23,964 bases of DNA from contig RPFO01002342.1 in the NCBI GenBank assembly GCA_009746045.1, positions 1 to 23,964 of the forward strand, read 5' to 3'. Below are positions 1 through 8,178 of this stretch, piece after piece. The first letter of the stretch is position 1. Each line of letters opens with the position of its first letter. Under the pieces are notes generated by a model. It was not told where the DNA came from, ran no database searches, and saw nothing but the letters and a program-made list of their open reading frames with translations. The stretch comes from Mesostigma viride. Its lineage: Eukaryota; Streptophyta; Mesostigmatophyceae; Mesostigmatales; Mesostigmataceae. Position numbers and translations under genes: made by a program.

Positions 1-536
1 CTTCCCCCCTTCCCCTTCCCCTTCCCCCCTTCCCCCCCTTCCCCCTTCCTCCCCTTCCCCCCTTCCCACCCCCTTCCCCCCCTTCCCTTCCCCCTCCCCC
101 CCCTTCCCCCCCCCCTTCCCCCCCCCTCCCCCCCCTTCCCCCCTTCCCCCTTCCCCCCCTTCCCCCCCCTTACCCCCCTTCCCCCCCCTTTTCCCCCCCT
201 TCTCCCCCCCCTTCCCCCCTTCCCCCCTTCCCCCCTTCCCCTTCCCCCCCTTCCCCCCTCCCCCCTTCCCCCCCTTCCCCCCCTTCCCCCCCCCATTACC
301 CCCCCTTCCCCCCCCCTTCCCCCCCTTCCCCCCCCCATTACCCCCCTTCCCCCCCTTTCCCCCCCCCCCCCCGTCCCCCCCCCCTTCCCCCCCCCCTTCC
401 CCCCCCGTTCCCCTTCCACCCCCCCTTCCCCCCCCCCCCCCCCCCCCCTTCCCCCCCCCTTTCCCCCCCCCTTCCCCCCCCTTCCGTTCCCCCCCCCTTC
501 CCTCCCCTTTCCCCCCTTCCCGCCCGTCCCCCCCAC
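1..536. repeat. C-rich low-complexity tract
   Basis: Runs of five to more than ten C separated by TT, occasionally with an A or G, occupy the whole left end. The complementary strand is G-runs split by AA, so it could form G-quadruplexes. Open frames across it are Gly/Arg/Lys-rich artefacts of composition. Run lengths here are likely to be unreliable in any assembly. It lies just downstream of the Cys-rich exon on the minus strand and may be intronic. Confidence 0.9.
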
Positions 537-597
537 CCACTTTGAGGCTGCTGGAACCATGCACTTATACTGTTCCTTGAGGCATAGATGCACTCAC

Positions 598-996
598 TCA
601 TGATCGCTCTCAAGTCGATGAGCGAGGAAGTGAGATCGGGGGAGCTGGTGGCGTTGGTCCCCGTGCACTGGTTCATGAACTCGAGGTACACGTCCAGGGG
701 GCAACCGTCGATGATGATTGCCGGGCAGCCTGCCAGCACATCAAGCGCCAGCTGGCCCGAGCTCAGGCGGCGTGTGAGGAACACGGTCGTGAGCAGCCGG
801 CTGAGGCACTGGCAGCAAGGGCGCGAGGTGGCGCCCACGCCGCAGGTCATATCGGGGCAGCTTGTCGCGCTATCCTGCAGGTAGATGGGGAACTGGCAGG
901 TCGTTTCCTCGGAGACAGCCAAGAGGATGCCAAAGGCAAGCTCGTCCGCGGCAGCTTGGCACTCGGGGCTGAGGACGACAGGGGGTGGGGGCGCGT
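598..996 (-). CDS. Exon: Cys-rich domain (APPPP linker, CCQC motif)
   Basis: Read on the minus strand after a pyrimidine-rich acceptor (ccatctcacag), the exon opens with APPPPVVLSPECQ and contains ten cysteines, including CPDMTC and CCQC, over about 120 residues. It ends at a strong donor, ATGA|GTGAGTGC, in phase 1. The frame stays open beyond the donor into the C-rich tract only as low-complexity Gly/Arg sequence, so the donor is preferred. The paired cysteines suggest a disulfide-bonded extracellular domain. I do not recognise the family. An alternative donor, AACA|GTATAAGT, lies about 25 bases further on. Confidence 0.6.
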
Positions 997-3900
997 CTGT
1001 GAGATGGGAGACAGGGGCGTCGGGGCACGCACGGGCAAGTCTGATAAGCCATGATGTCAACGAAAGGGAACAACGATTGTGAAGAGAGGTAATGTGGTAG
1101 AGAGGTCATGGTGGGGCAAGGGGAGGTCATGGTGGAAGCTGAAGAAGCAAAGCCATGAGCGGAACCGAAGAGACTCTCTCTGAGTTATGGAGGAACTAGC
1201 TAGGAGACTCTCTCTGAGTTATGGAGGAACTAGCTAGGAGACTCTCTCTGAGTTATGGAGGAACTAGCTAGGAGACTCTCTCTGAGTTATGGCGGAACTA
1301 GCTAGGAGACTCTCTCTGAGTTATGGCGGAACTAGCTAGGAGACTCTCTCTGAGTTATGGAGGAACTAGCTAGGAGACTCTCTCTGAGTTATGGCGGAAC
1401 TAGCTAGGAGACTCTCTCTGAGTTATGGAGGAACTAGCTAGGAGACTCTCTCTGAGTTATGGAGGAACTAGCTAGGAGACTCTCTCTGAGTTATGGAGGA
1501 ACTAGCTAGGAGACTCTCTCTGAGTTATGGAGGAACTAGCTAGGAGACTCTCTCTGAGTTATGGCGGAACTAGCTAGGAGACTCTCTCTGAGTTATGGAG
1601 GAACTAGCTAGGAGACTCTCTCTGAGTTATGGAGGAACTAGCTAGGAGACTCTCTCTGAGTTATGGAGGAACTAGCTAGGAGACTCTCTCTGAGTTATGG
1701 AGGAACTAGCTAGGTGATTTTTATCAGGCACTATTTAAATGCTGCTTCAGGACCGTGGTCAATATCTGCGCTGCGGTGGCGACGGGCTGCTGCAGGCAAA
1801 GCTCGTGCGTTGTTACTGACAAACAAATGATTTGTTGCTCTTGCGTTGTTACTGACAAACAAATGATTTGTTGCTCTTGCGTTGTTACTGACAAACAAAT
1901 GATTTGTTGCTATCGGCAACTGGGAACGGGGTATGGGTAAAAAATTTACAACATTTCACGCATGCCACCTGCCACGCACACGAAATGACCTGCAAGCCCT
2001 ATAGTTTTCTCTAAAGTGGTTCCATAAGTCCCAAGGAAGGAAACACAATAGACATTCAATTAACCGTGGAACTCCACGGTAACCAGACTCTTTATTAAAT
2101 CAATGAGTGGAGCACATACAAAAGGCAGGCCACATCCCGGCCGCCGATGCTCATGGGAGCACTTATTGCTTGGCAAAGGCTAGCCTTACCCCCCCAAAAC
2201 GCAGGGAGGGTGGGCGGGAAAAGAAAAGAGGCCGACCTTAGCTAGGTGGGTTGGGTTTTGTCTTTTTTTTGCGTGTCACGCGGCCTTGTTTTGGACAGCA
2301 TTTTTTCGCCACGCAAATTTTGCGTCTGAACAAATGACGCCAATTGGCGTTCTATTTGCCGGCGCCTTACGTAACTTACGGTTTGCCGGGGCTAGTTGGT
2401 CACAAATTTGCGTGAGAGAAAGATTTAGATCTAGTTAATCACTACGTCATTAACAAAGAAAACTAGACAGTGGCAGGTTTATATCTCAACGTAGATCCTG
2501 CTACCTGGCCAGGAAACTGGCCAAATCTTGCACAACTGCCGATTCGGACCAGGCTGCACTGGCCTTAAAAAAAGGTATGTCACGTGAACCCTATATCCTC
2601 GCTATAGCGGCTCCCCTTCCATCTCACTATAAAGAAACTATGTTCAGAGAACCACGATCTTTGGGCAATCCTGATTGGTCATGGGTGTCCTTGGCTTTAT
2701 TCAAGCCGCCTCGTGGTCCGATCGCACACGCGCGCACCGCTAGTGGCGCGCAACGAGAAGGAAAGAACAGCGCAAACACAGCGGGCCATCTCCCACACAG
2801 GCCACGATTGCTCACATTGGGGGGCCGCGGAGGAGACCGAGGACACAGAGCCCAACGCCGGCGCCAGCCGCTCTTGTAGGCTCTGCTGGTACGTCTCTGC
2901 GTCCGCGAGTCGCCGCACTGCCTCGTTCACGCGTGTGGCGCTCACGTCGACGACTGTAAAGACGATGATGGTGCTGCCACTTGTCACGCTCAAGAGGACC
3001 ACCTGGCCAAACGTGTGGAGTTGAGGAAGAACGCAAGAAACCAAGCAAGCAACCAGGTAAGTAAAAAGGTAGGATGAAAGGAAACAACGATCCAGCAAAC
3101 AACGCAGCAAGCAAGCAACCAGACCTGTAGGTAAAAAGGTAGGATGAAAGGAAACAACAGTCCAGTGAGCAACGCAGCAAGCAAGCAACCAGACAAGAAA
3201 ATAGGCAGGATGAAAGGAAACAGCGATCCAGAAGCAACGCACCAAGCAAGCAACCAGGTAAGTAAAAGGCAGGGTGTAAGGAAACAGCAATCCAGCTCGA
3301 GCAACGCAGCAAGCAAACAACCAGATAAGTGATAAAGCATGCTTGTACAATCGCGATTGTGACCAAGTGTTGGCCGCATTGGGGGTGGTCAAGACTTGAG
3401 CCAGATATAGGCCTTTGAGGAGGCCACGAGAGGAGGGGAGGGGCTACCGCTGGTGCCGCTCTGGTACGAACCCACCAAGGGGAAACTTGGATGGGCTTGG
3501 CGCCCGTCCAAGTGGTGCGCGTCAGCAATTTACCTATAAGTTACAACAAAGCACCAAAGAGAAGGAGCTACCAACCAGGGTCCTTGCTTCAACACCTACC
3601 TTGCCATCCATGGAAGACGAAACCTGTTAGTCTATGCTGAGCATCAAGGCAAAGGCTCAATGTGAGGTTGCGACAGCTCAACTAGCATCTCTTGAAGGAA
3701 GCCAAGGAATACACGTACGACATAAACTCAGAAAATTCCTGCGCGTTTGTTTGCTTGCATTTTGTAGCAACTCCAAAGGTGGCCAAGTCGGGGGGGTCCG
3801 GAGCTTTTCTCTTCTCTTAGCTAAGCAGAACTTGTACGGACGACGCTGTGAGTCCTGCTTCCGGACAAGAGAACTCTCTTACTGTACGACATTCGCGCGC

Positions 3901-5301
3901 GGGAGGCGGCGCGGCGACCTGTCGGCTTCCGCTACGTGGCACTCTATCCTTGCCCCCCCATAAGAGCAAAGCTAAAAGAAATTCTCTTATAAGAGAAGAG
4001 AAAGGGCCACGTTTCTCACAGCGCATGGAATCTTTTCTCCGCGACGGACGGTACGGCGGGTCCTTTTCCCGCGCATTAACAGAAGAGAAAATTTACTTGT
4101 CTCTTATCCGAAGCCCCCCGAAAAGGCTAAATAATATCATAACCTTTTAGCCACCGAAGCACTCAAGTTCCGATTAGTATTAGGTTAACTTGCTAGCATC
4201 CTTTCCTGACTAGCTTGCCCCCAGCCCCAAACAGAGCGCCCCATGTGACCTTCTCTGATGGCCTTCGGCAAATGCGGGTGGTTCTTTCATGAAGAAATTG
4301 CCTGTGCAGCTTTCTTAGTTTATAAATTTGGCTAGCTCATTCCAACGGGTATAAAAGGAAGTCGAGCATGCCACTGAGGCACACGCCAACTGCATAATTC
4401 AATGGCAGATGTGCACTAAAAATACGTGGGCTTCGCACATAACCTGCTTCACAATAGAGACGCCCATTTGTGCCAAGAACTTTGACACGTCGTCATGGGG
4501 GCACCATTTGGGCGAACTAAGCCACTTTTGAGAATACCACAAAATAAGAGCTAGCCAGCGCAGGAAAATTTTGTGTGTGTGTCGTGCCTGCATGCAGGGG
4601 ATCTCATGAATATCAAGACATTTCGACGGTGTCATTGCAAGCCAACATGGGATTTGCGTAGACACTTGGGGGAAAACCACATGCGTGGGGCACATGGCAG
4701 GGACGGGGCTTATCAAAAGTCCACCTCAAACACGACTTATGCGTGCATTAATTAGTGGGGGCATTGCAGGAAATCTTGTACTGGCCGTCCAGGCAAGAAA
4801 ATGCGCACACCACAAGGTTCTGTCTGGTACTGCACATAGACACAGCAGTCTGCGGCCTGCAAGGTAGTTGTATTTGTTCAGGTGCTATCCGCGCGCCGGC
4901 TGCGCACGGTCCATACCCGACACACATAACTTAGCATATGTGACATAACACTTAGCACACACGACAATACTACCACTAGTATATGTTTAGCTCTTGTATA
5001 CAATAATGTTGTATCTAGCTCATATCTAGCTTCTATCTAGCTAACATCTTAGTAGCTTTTAGCTAGCTAACATCTCAGTTGCTCATATCTAGCTCATATC
5101 TGGCTCATAGGGCTATTCGGTGCACCTGCTGTGGGTCCACATCCAGTGTCTGCGAGACCGCTGTCTTGAACAGCATCTCATTGCCGGCAAATGCCGACAC
5201 CGGGATTTCCAACTTGACCGTGGCAAGGAAGGGCGGCGTGAAGCAGCCACAGGGGGGGAACTCCCGCGGCACCTGGGGCGCCGCGCAGGTATCTTTGCAC
5301 G
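598..5301 (-). CDS. Partial multi-exon gene: SEA-like module plus Cys-rich region
   Basis: Three minus-strand exons join without frame conflict: 5126-5301, 2816-3002 and 598-996. The first begins in phase 1 and ends phase 0, the second starts phase 0 and ends phase 1, and the third supplies the two missing bases. The joined product runs from a CKDTC motif and a CGC motif into VKLEIPVSAF, then LDVDPQQ joined to VVLLSVTSGSTIIVFTV, then a helical stretch ending LGSVSSV, then APPPP and ten cysteines. The shape (Phe-rich helix, then a short strand with SGST-IV-F-V) resembles SEA-type modules of algal and animal surface proteins; this is recognition from memory. Neither the first nor the last exon is identified, and the third exon ends at a GTGAGTGC donor, so the gene continues to the left. 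Likely an extracellular or matrix protein; no signal peptide or membrane segment is visible. Confidence 0.6.
1170..1713. repeat. 34-bp minisatellite, 16 perfect-length units
   Basis: Sixteen head-to-tail units of exactly 34 bp. Each starts gagactctctctgagttatg and ends with gaactagctag, so the palindrome ctagctag falls at each unit end. Units 4, 5, 7 and 12 carry gcgg where the others carry gagg; no other variation is visible. The array sits in the intron between exons 598-996 and 2816-3002. There is no unique spacer between units, so it is not a CRISPR array. Confidence 0.97.
1807..1911. repeat. 36-bp minisatellite, 3 units
   Basis: Three tandem units with starts 36 bases apart (1809, 1845, 1881). 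Each contains gttgttactgacaaacaaat followed by gatttgttgc. The core aacaaat-c-atttgtt (minus strand) is a perfect inverted repeat with a one-base centre, so each unit can form a small hairpin. It lies in the same intron as the 34-bp array. Confidence 0.93.
1912..2815. other. Intronic DNA, no gene recognised
   Basis: About 900 bases between the satellites and the next exon. Open frames here lack splice-bounded coding character. A T-run, cacgcaaattttgcgt-like inverted motifs and a ggtatgtcac stretch are visible, but none was assigned. It is best read as part of the roughly 1.8-kb intron linking exons 2816-3002 and 598-996. Confidence 0.5.
2816..3002 (-). CDS. Exon: second half of SEA-like module
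   Basis: Minus-strand exon of 187 nt, bounded by an acceptor with a clean upstream pyrimidine tract (ttcttcctcaac...ggccag) and a GTGAGC donor. It encodes VVLLSVTSGSTIIVFTV, then an alpha-helical stretch with VNEAVRRLADAE and LQERLAPALGSVSSV. Phase 0 at the start matches the phase 0 end of exon 5126-5301. The result is a continuous module in which LDVDPQQ leads directly into the SGST strand, as in SEA-like repeats. Much larger open frames extend into the satellite on the left of the minus-strand reading (3020-3330), but these are repeat translations and are excluded. Confidence 0.68.
3049..3330. repeat. Intronic minisatellite, unit about 63-72 bp, about 4 units
   Basis: Imperfect tandem units each contain aggatgaaaggaaacaacga or a close variant, then gcaacgcagcaagcaagcaa. 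Starts are near 3060, 3132, 3198 and 3260. The array lies immediately upstream (minus sense) of the acceptor for exon 2816-3002, so its complement supplies a pyrimidine-rich stretch close to the splice site. Confidence 0.85.
3789..4120. mobile_element. MITE-like element with short imperfect terminal inverted repeats
   Basis: The left end cgggggggtccgga (3789-3802) is an 11/14 inverted match to the right end tccgaagccccccg (4107-4120). Just inside both ends are ttttctcttctcttagc and agaagagaaaattt-like sequences, and internal palindromes such as ctcttataagag occur. The segment is about 330 bp with no convincing coding frame. No target-site duplication was found, so this is only a candidate non-autonomous DNA element inside the intron between exons 5126-5301 and 2816-3002. 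Confidence 0.35.
4350..4358 (+). promoter_or_regulatory. TATA-like box
   Basis: The motif tataaaagg follows a GC-poor stretch (ttccaacggg), and a short open frame starts with atggcag about 45 bases downstream. No substantial plus-strand gene follows, so it may be the relic of a mobile-element promoter or chance. Confidence 0.2.
4975..5108. repeat. CTAGCT/ATATCT-rich degenerate repeat
   Basis: The words atctagct, ctcatatctagct and ctagctaacatct recur irregularly over about 130 bases, immediately next to exon 5126-5301. Its minus-strand reading begins just after the donor of that exon. The ctagctag palindrome seen in the 34-bp array at 1170-1713 recurs here. Confidence 0.6.
5126..5301 (-). CDS. 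Exon: CKDTC linker and first half of SEA-like module
   Basis: Minus-strand exon of 176 nt. Upstream (minus sense) is an unusually long AG-free pyrimidine-rich stretch, made partly by the 11-bp minisatellite, so the first AG, gatcgaccag, is the natural acceptor. The product reads CKDTCAAPQVPREFPPCGC, then VKLEIPVSAFAGNEMLF, then LDVDPQQ before a CAG|GTGCAC donor in phase 0. It joins to exon 2816-3002 to complete the module. The frame runs on to a stop within 30 bases after the donor, as expected for intron sequence. An alternative acceptor, gccccag, lies 29 bases further in. Confidence 0.62.
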
Positions 5302-5385
5302 CTGGTCGATCGCACAGCCAGGGAATGCGTACAGCACGAGTGCCAGGCGTGGAAACGGGCATAGGTGTTGGGTGTGGGAGAATAA

Positions 5386-5562
5386 GTTGGGATAAAAGTG
5401 GGATAAAAGTGGGATAAAAGTGGGATAGAAGTGGGATAAAAGTGGGATAAAAGTGGGATAAAAGTGGGATAAAAGTGGGATAAAAGTGGGATAAAAGTGG
5501 GATAAAAGTGGGATAGAAGTGGGAGAAACGTGTGATAAAAGTGGGAGAAAAGTAGGAGAAAA
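5386..5562. repeat. 11-bp minisatellite (gtgggataaaa)n, about 16 units
   Basis: Tandem 11-bp units begin at about 5386 and regularly from 5398 at 11-base spacing. The last few are degenerate (gtgggagaaac, gtgtgataaaa). Read on the minus strand it is a T/C-rich tract leading into the acceptor at 5302 and may act as an extended polypyrimidine region. Its translation SHFYPTFIPLL is an artefact. Confidence 0.95.
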
Positions 5563-5976
5563 GGAAGACATGCGTCGGGTATACATGTCTAAGGAGTATG
5601 CCAAATGGACGGAAGAAAGGAGCCGTGTTTAGTGTATGCAATGCCCATGGGAAACAAATACATGGACAGGGGTTGGCCCAATTGGCTGGGAGAATGGCCA
5701 CTGACTGCTTGTGTGCCTGCCCAAGCTGCATGTGCGTATGAACATGGTGTAACAGGTCAAATGCAAGGGTAAACAAGCGTTGGGGTAGGAGCAGGAAAGG
5801 TCGCTGGTATGCGGGTGGATGCTCAGTACTAGTTGGTCCCTGCCCTGGTCAAGCAACCGGTGACGTGGGCATCCAACCAAAAGCTATGGACACAGCACAA
5901 AGCGATGAGAAGCTACCAAGAAGCCATGAGCTACCAAGGAATTGGACGTGTATTACAAAGCCTCCAGCCGTCGCAC

Positions 5977-6098
5977 AAGGAAGCAAGGAGGAGCGCGGCC
6001 AAGGAGGGTGACGCGCGCAAGGAAGCAAGGAGGAGCGCAGACAAGGAGGGTGACACGCACAAGGAAGCAAGGAGGAGGAGCGCAGCCAAGGCGGGCAA
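5977..6098. repeat. Dispersed minisatellite block 1 (40-44 bp unit)
   Basis: Three units, each built of aaggaagcaaggaggagcgc, then an accaaggagggtgac-like segment and acgcgc/acacgcac. The same family recurs at 8343-8530, 10020-10110, 15058-15140 and 17295-17520, with a fragment at 6862-6884. In frame it reads as KEARR/KEGD peptides on plus and LLPCA-HPP peptides on minus, which are not genuine proteins. Confidence 0.92.
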
Positions 6099-6869
6099 CA
6101 TGGATGTCGAACTTTCGGCACTGTTGCCCGCATTTTGACACACTATGGAACTTTTCTGGTTGACTGCCTGACCCTTGGTAGCTAAGGAACAGGTCACTAC
6201 CCTTTGCAATTAGGTTGGGCACTTTGGTACTTTTCGTGAACGTGGCAATCTGAGGACATAGGCCACGATTCTGTCAGAATATTTCAGTACTTTCTGTTTT
6301 GATGAAGCTTGAACGTTTGCATTATTTTTCCTTGGCCGATGACTCTATAAATCGGCGTAGTGGTCGCTCACTGTGATTTTATAGTAAGTGTCCGTACAGT
6401 ACCCTGGACAACTTGCTGTGGATCAGTGTACTAGTGCCGCCTAGGCGGCGCAGCACCGTTGTGCCTGCATGCTAGTTTTGGACAGCTGCTCTAAGTGTCA
6501 ATCCTTCGCCTTGCACTTGTGCTGGTAGGTGGTGGCGAGTGATTTGTACCGTAGATGTCATGATTATTTTTGTGCCTCCCACTCGAGTGGTGCGCCCTGC
6601 AACTGTTGGTACCTTGTTGGTCGCCTTGTTGGCTAGGGTGAGCCGAGTCGGTTCACAGTTTGTTTTCAGCCTAGTTGGCTAATGCCTTGTTGGCATCGTC
6701 TGTTTATTCTCCAGAGTCAGGGGAATTCATAGCCTTGTTGGCCAGTGAGTAAAGGGACAGTACATTTCCTTATCTTGAAATGCAATATTATTATCAAGGA
6801 GTCAGAAACACAGGCAAAAAGATCTTTCCTACTCCTGTTGTGTCGAAACTTTGAGAACGGAGGAGGCAC
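6099..6869. other. Unassigned intergenic or intronic DNA
   Basis: No supported gene. The decamer ccttgttggc and variants (gccttgttggccag, gcctagttggctaat) recur five times between 6601 and 6750, a short interspersed motif. A tctataaatc TATA-like word is at 6344. A partial unit of the dispersed minisatellite closes the region at 6862-6884, exactly where homology to the other inter-unit copies starts. Confidence 0.5.
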
Positions 6870-7975
6870 GCAACCAAAGGTGTGCGCCTGCTCTGCCAAC
6901 ATCTCCTTACATGACTAAGTCAGCAAAAATACATACGACATGCAAAAAAGAAAACGTAATTAATTACACTAGATACGGAGGGACTTTGTCCCAGCCCAGG
7001 TTTACCCTTGGGTTAGGAGAATCATTTCCTTCCTTTTCCCCCACACAAAGGGAGGTCAGTTGATACCCAAAAGACGATAGCTTTTGTGTGCTGGCATTCG
7101 TTCCCAAGCTACCCAGGTAGTAGTTGACTGGGCAAGGTGGTTGCCAGGAAAGGTGGGCTTCCATGCTTGAGGAAGCAGGTGGTTTCTTCGGCCTCCCAGC
7201 AACCTGCCCTGGCAAAAGGGGTAGAGCAGGGATGAAGCTGCTGTGGGCTGGCCCTGCAAATTTAGATAATATGCATACCCTAGCATACAGATCTATGGCC
7301 GTGTGGCCATCTGGTAGACAAGTCTGTGATATGCCACGGTAACGAGCTAGCACACAGATTGTAATAAATTTGATGTTTTGCGGATGGTGAACAATGCAAA
7401 GCAAAGCAAGGCCAGAAATGGATGCTGACATCATCCTTAATTAATGAAAACCCGCATGTGTCAAGCACCGGCCTGAACAGCGCTGAAAACGCCACTAAAG
7501 CTAGCGTGGTCACGCACCCCCAGGATAGTACATAACCCGTACAGGTAGTCCTACAACGTTCTTAAACTAACAAGCATTGATCTCGCCCATCGACCCTATG
7601 GGTTGGTCCGAGTCCACTATACACTAATAATTAGGCACGACTTACTCAAAACATTCAGTCAAGAGTCGCTAGGCAATCAGCCGTCCCTACAGGTCCCTAG
7701 CACTTCACCTGGTGCATTGCTGAAAAAAAAATTACGAATCTTTGTAAGAAAGTCTTATGAAGTAAGTCTACCCTTAACTTTCAGACCCTTAGTTCCCGAC
7801 ACAAATAAACAACCGGGTCCTTCAAGGCACTAGACGAGCTCGAAACCCGTTGGGTTTGATTGGATTAGTATACCCGTGTCGCAGACATCCTTCCCATTCG
7901 CAGGCCAAGGCATTATGGCCCTATCATTCCCACATGCAGTAGTAAATACTTAAATGAAAACCAATTTATATACTG
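6870..7975. repeat. Triplicated inter-unit segment, copy 1
   Basis: About 1.1 kb repeated almost unchanged at 10095-11190 and 15130-16230. It starts in a minisatellite remnant (ggcacgcaaccaaaggtgtg) and ends at the stalk exon. A 156-codon minus-strand frame (6964-7434) is also open in copy 2, but differences between the copies mostly change amino acids and copy 3 breaks the frame, so it is treated as non-coding. Copy 1 differs from copies 2 and 3 at shared sites, for example taattaattac versus taattac, so copies 2 and 3 are the closer pair. Confidence 0.93.
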
Positions 7976-7977
7976 AC

Positions 7978-8178
7978 CGAAAGTCAGAGGAGGCGGTGGA
8001 GGATGCGGAGGTGGCGAAGGAGGAGGCGGTGAAGGCGGAGGTGACGAAGGCACAGGTGGCGACGGAGGAGGTGGTGAAGGAGGTGGCGAAGGCGGAGGTG
8101 GAGACGGAGGAGGTGGAGAGGGCGTAGGTGGAGAAGGCCGAGGTGGTGGTGACGGTGGCGGTGGTGGCGGTGGTGGCA
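7978..8178 (-). CDS. Copy A stalk exon, (SP)n HRGP-like
   Basis: Minus-strand frame of about 65 residues, rich in PPPSPPPPSPPP with one VPSSPPPS interruption, closing with PPPPPLTF. Such Ser-Pro repeats are typical substrates for prolyl hydroxylation and O-glycosylation in green-algal matrix proteins (pherophorin and extensin style). The acceptor is gctgggtcag. A possible donor follows at TTCG|GTCAGT in phase 1; otherwise the frame runs on for about 20 unrelated residues to a stop near 7913. The purine-rich plus strand is also open (Glu/Val-rich) but is a shadow. Confidence 0.6.

Larger units (their letters stand above)
4121..5125. other. Intronic or intergenic DNA with weak signals
   Basis: No firm gene. 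A plus-strand TATA-like motif is at 4350-4358. A minus-strand stretch, about 4445-4675, could be an exon: its frame reads FLAQMGVSIVKQ just before an AG|GTTATG donor-like site, and an acceptor-like ccccaag lies upstream. It matches nothing I know. The rest is AT-rich. Confidence 0.4.

Noticed and set aside
338-590. Gly/Arg-rich C-terminal extension of the Cys-rich frame
   Set aside because: It comes from the C-rich tract, and a strong GTGAGTGC donor precedes it.
1170-1713. CRISPR-like appearance of 34-bp repeats
   Set aside because: Units are contiguous with no spacers, and the locus is eukaryotic and intronic.
2697-3392. 231-codon minus-strand frame rich in LLACCVA/FHPTF
   Set aside because: Most of it is translated intronic minisatellite; only 2816-3002 has splice-bounded coding character.
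6964-7434. 156-codon minus-strand frame, also open at 10182-10652
   Set aside because: Differences between the two copies mostly change amino acids, and the third copy (from 15217) is broken by indels, so conservation reflects recent duplication rather than coding.
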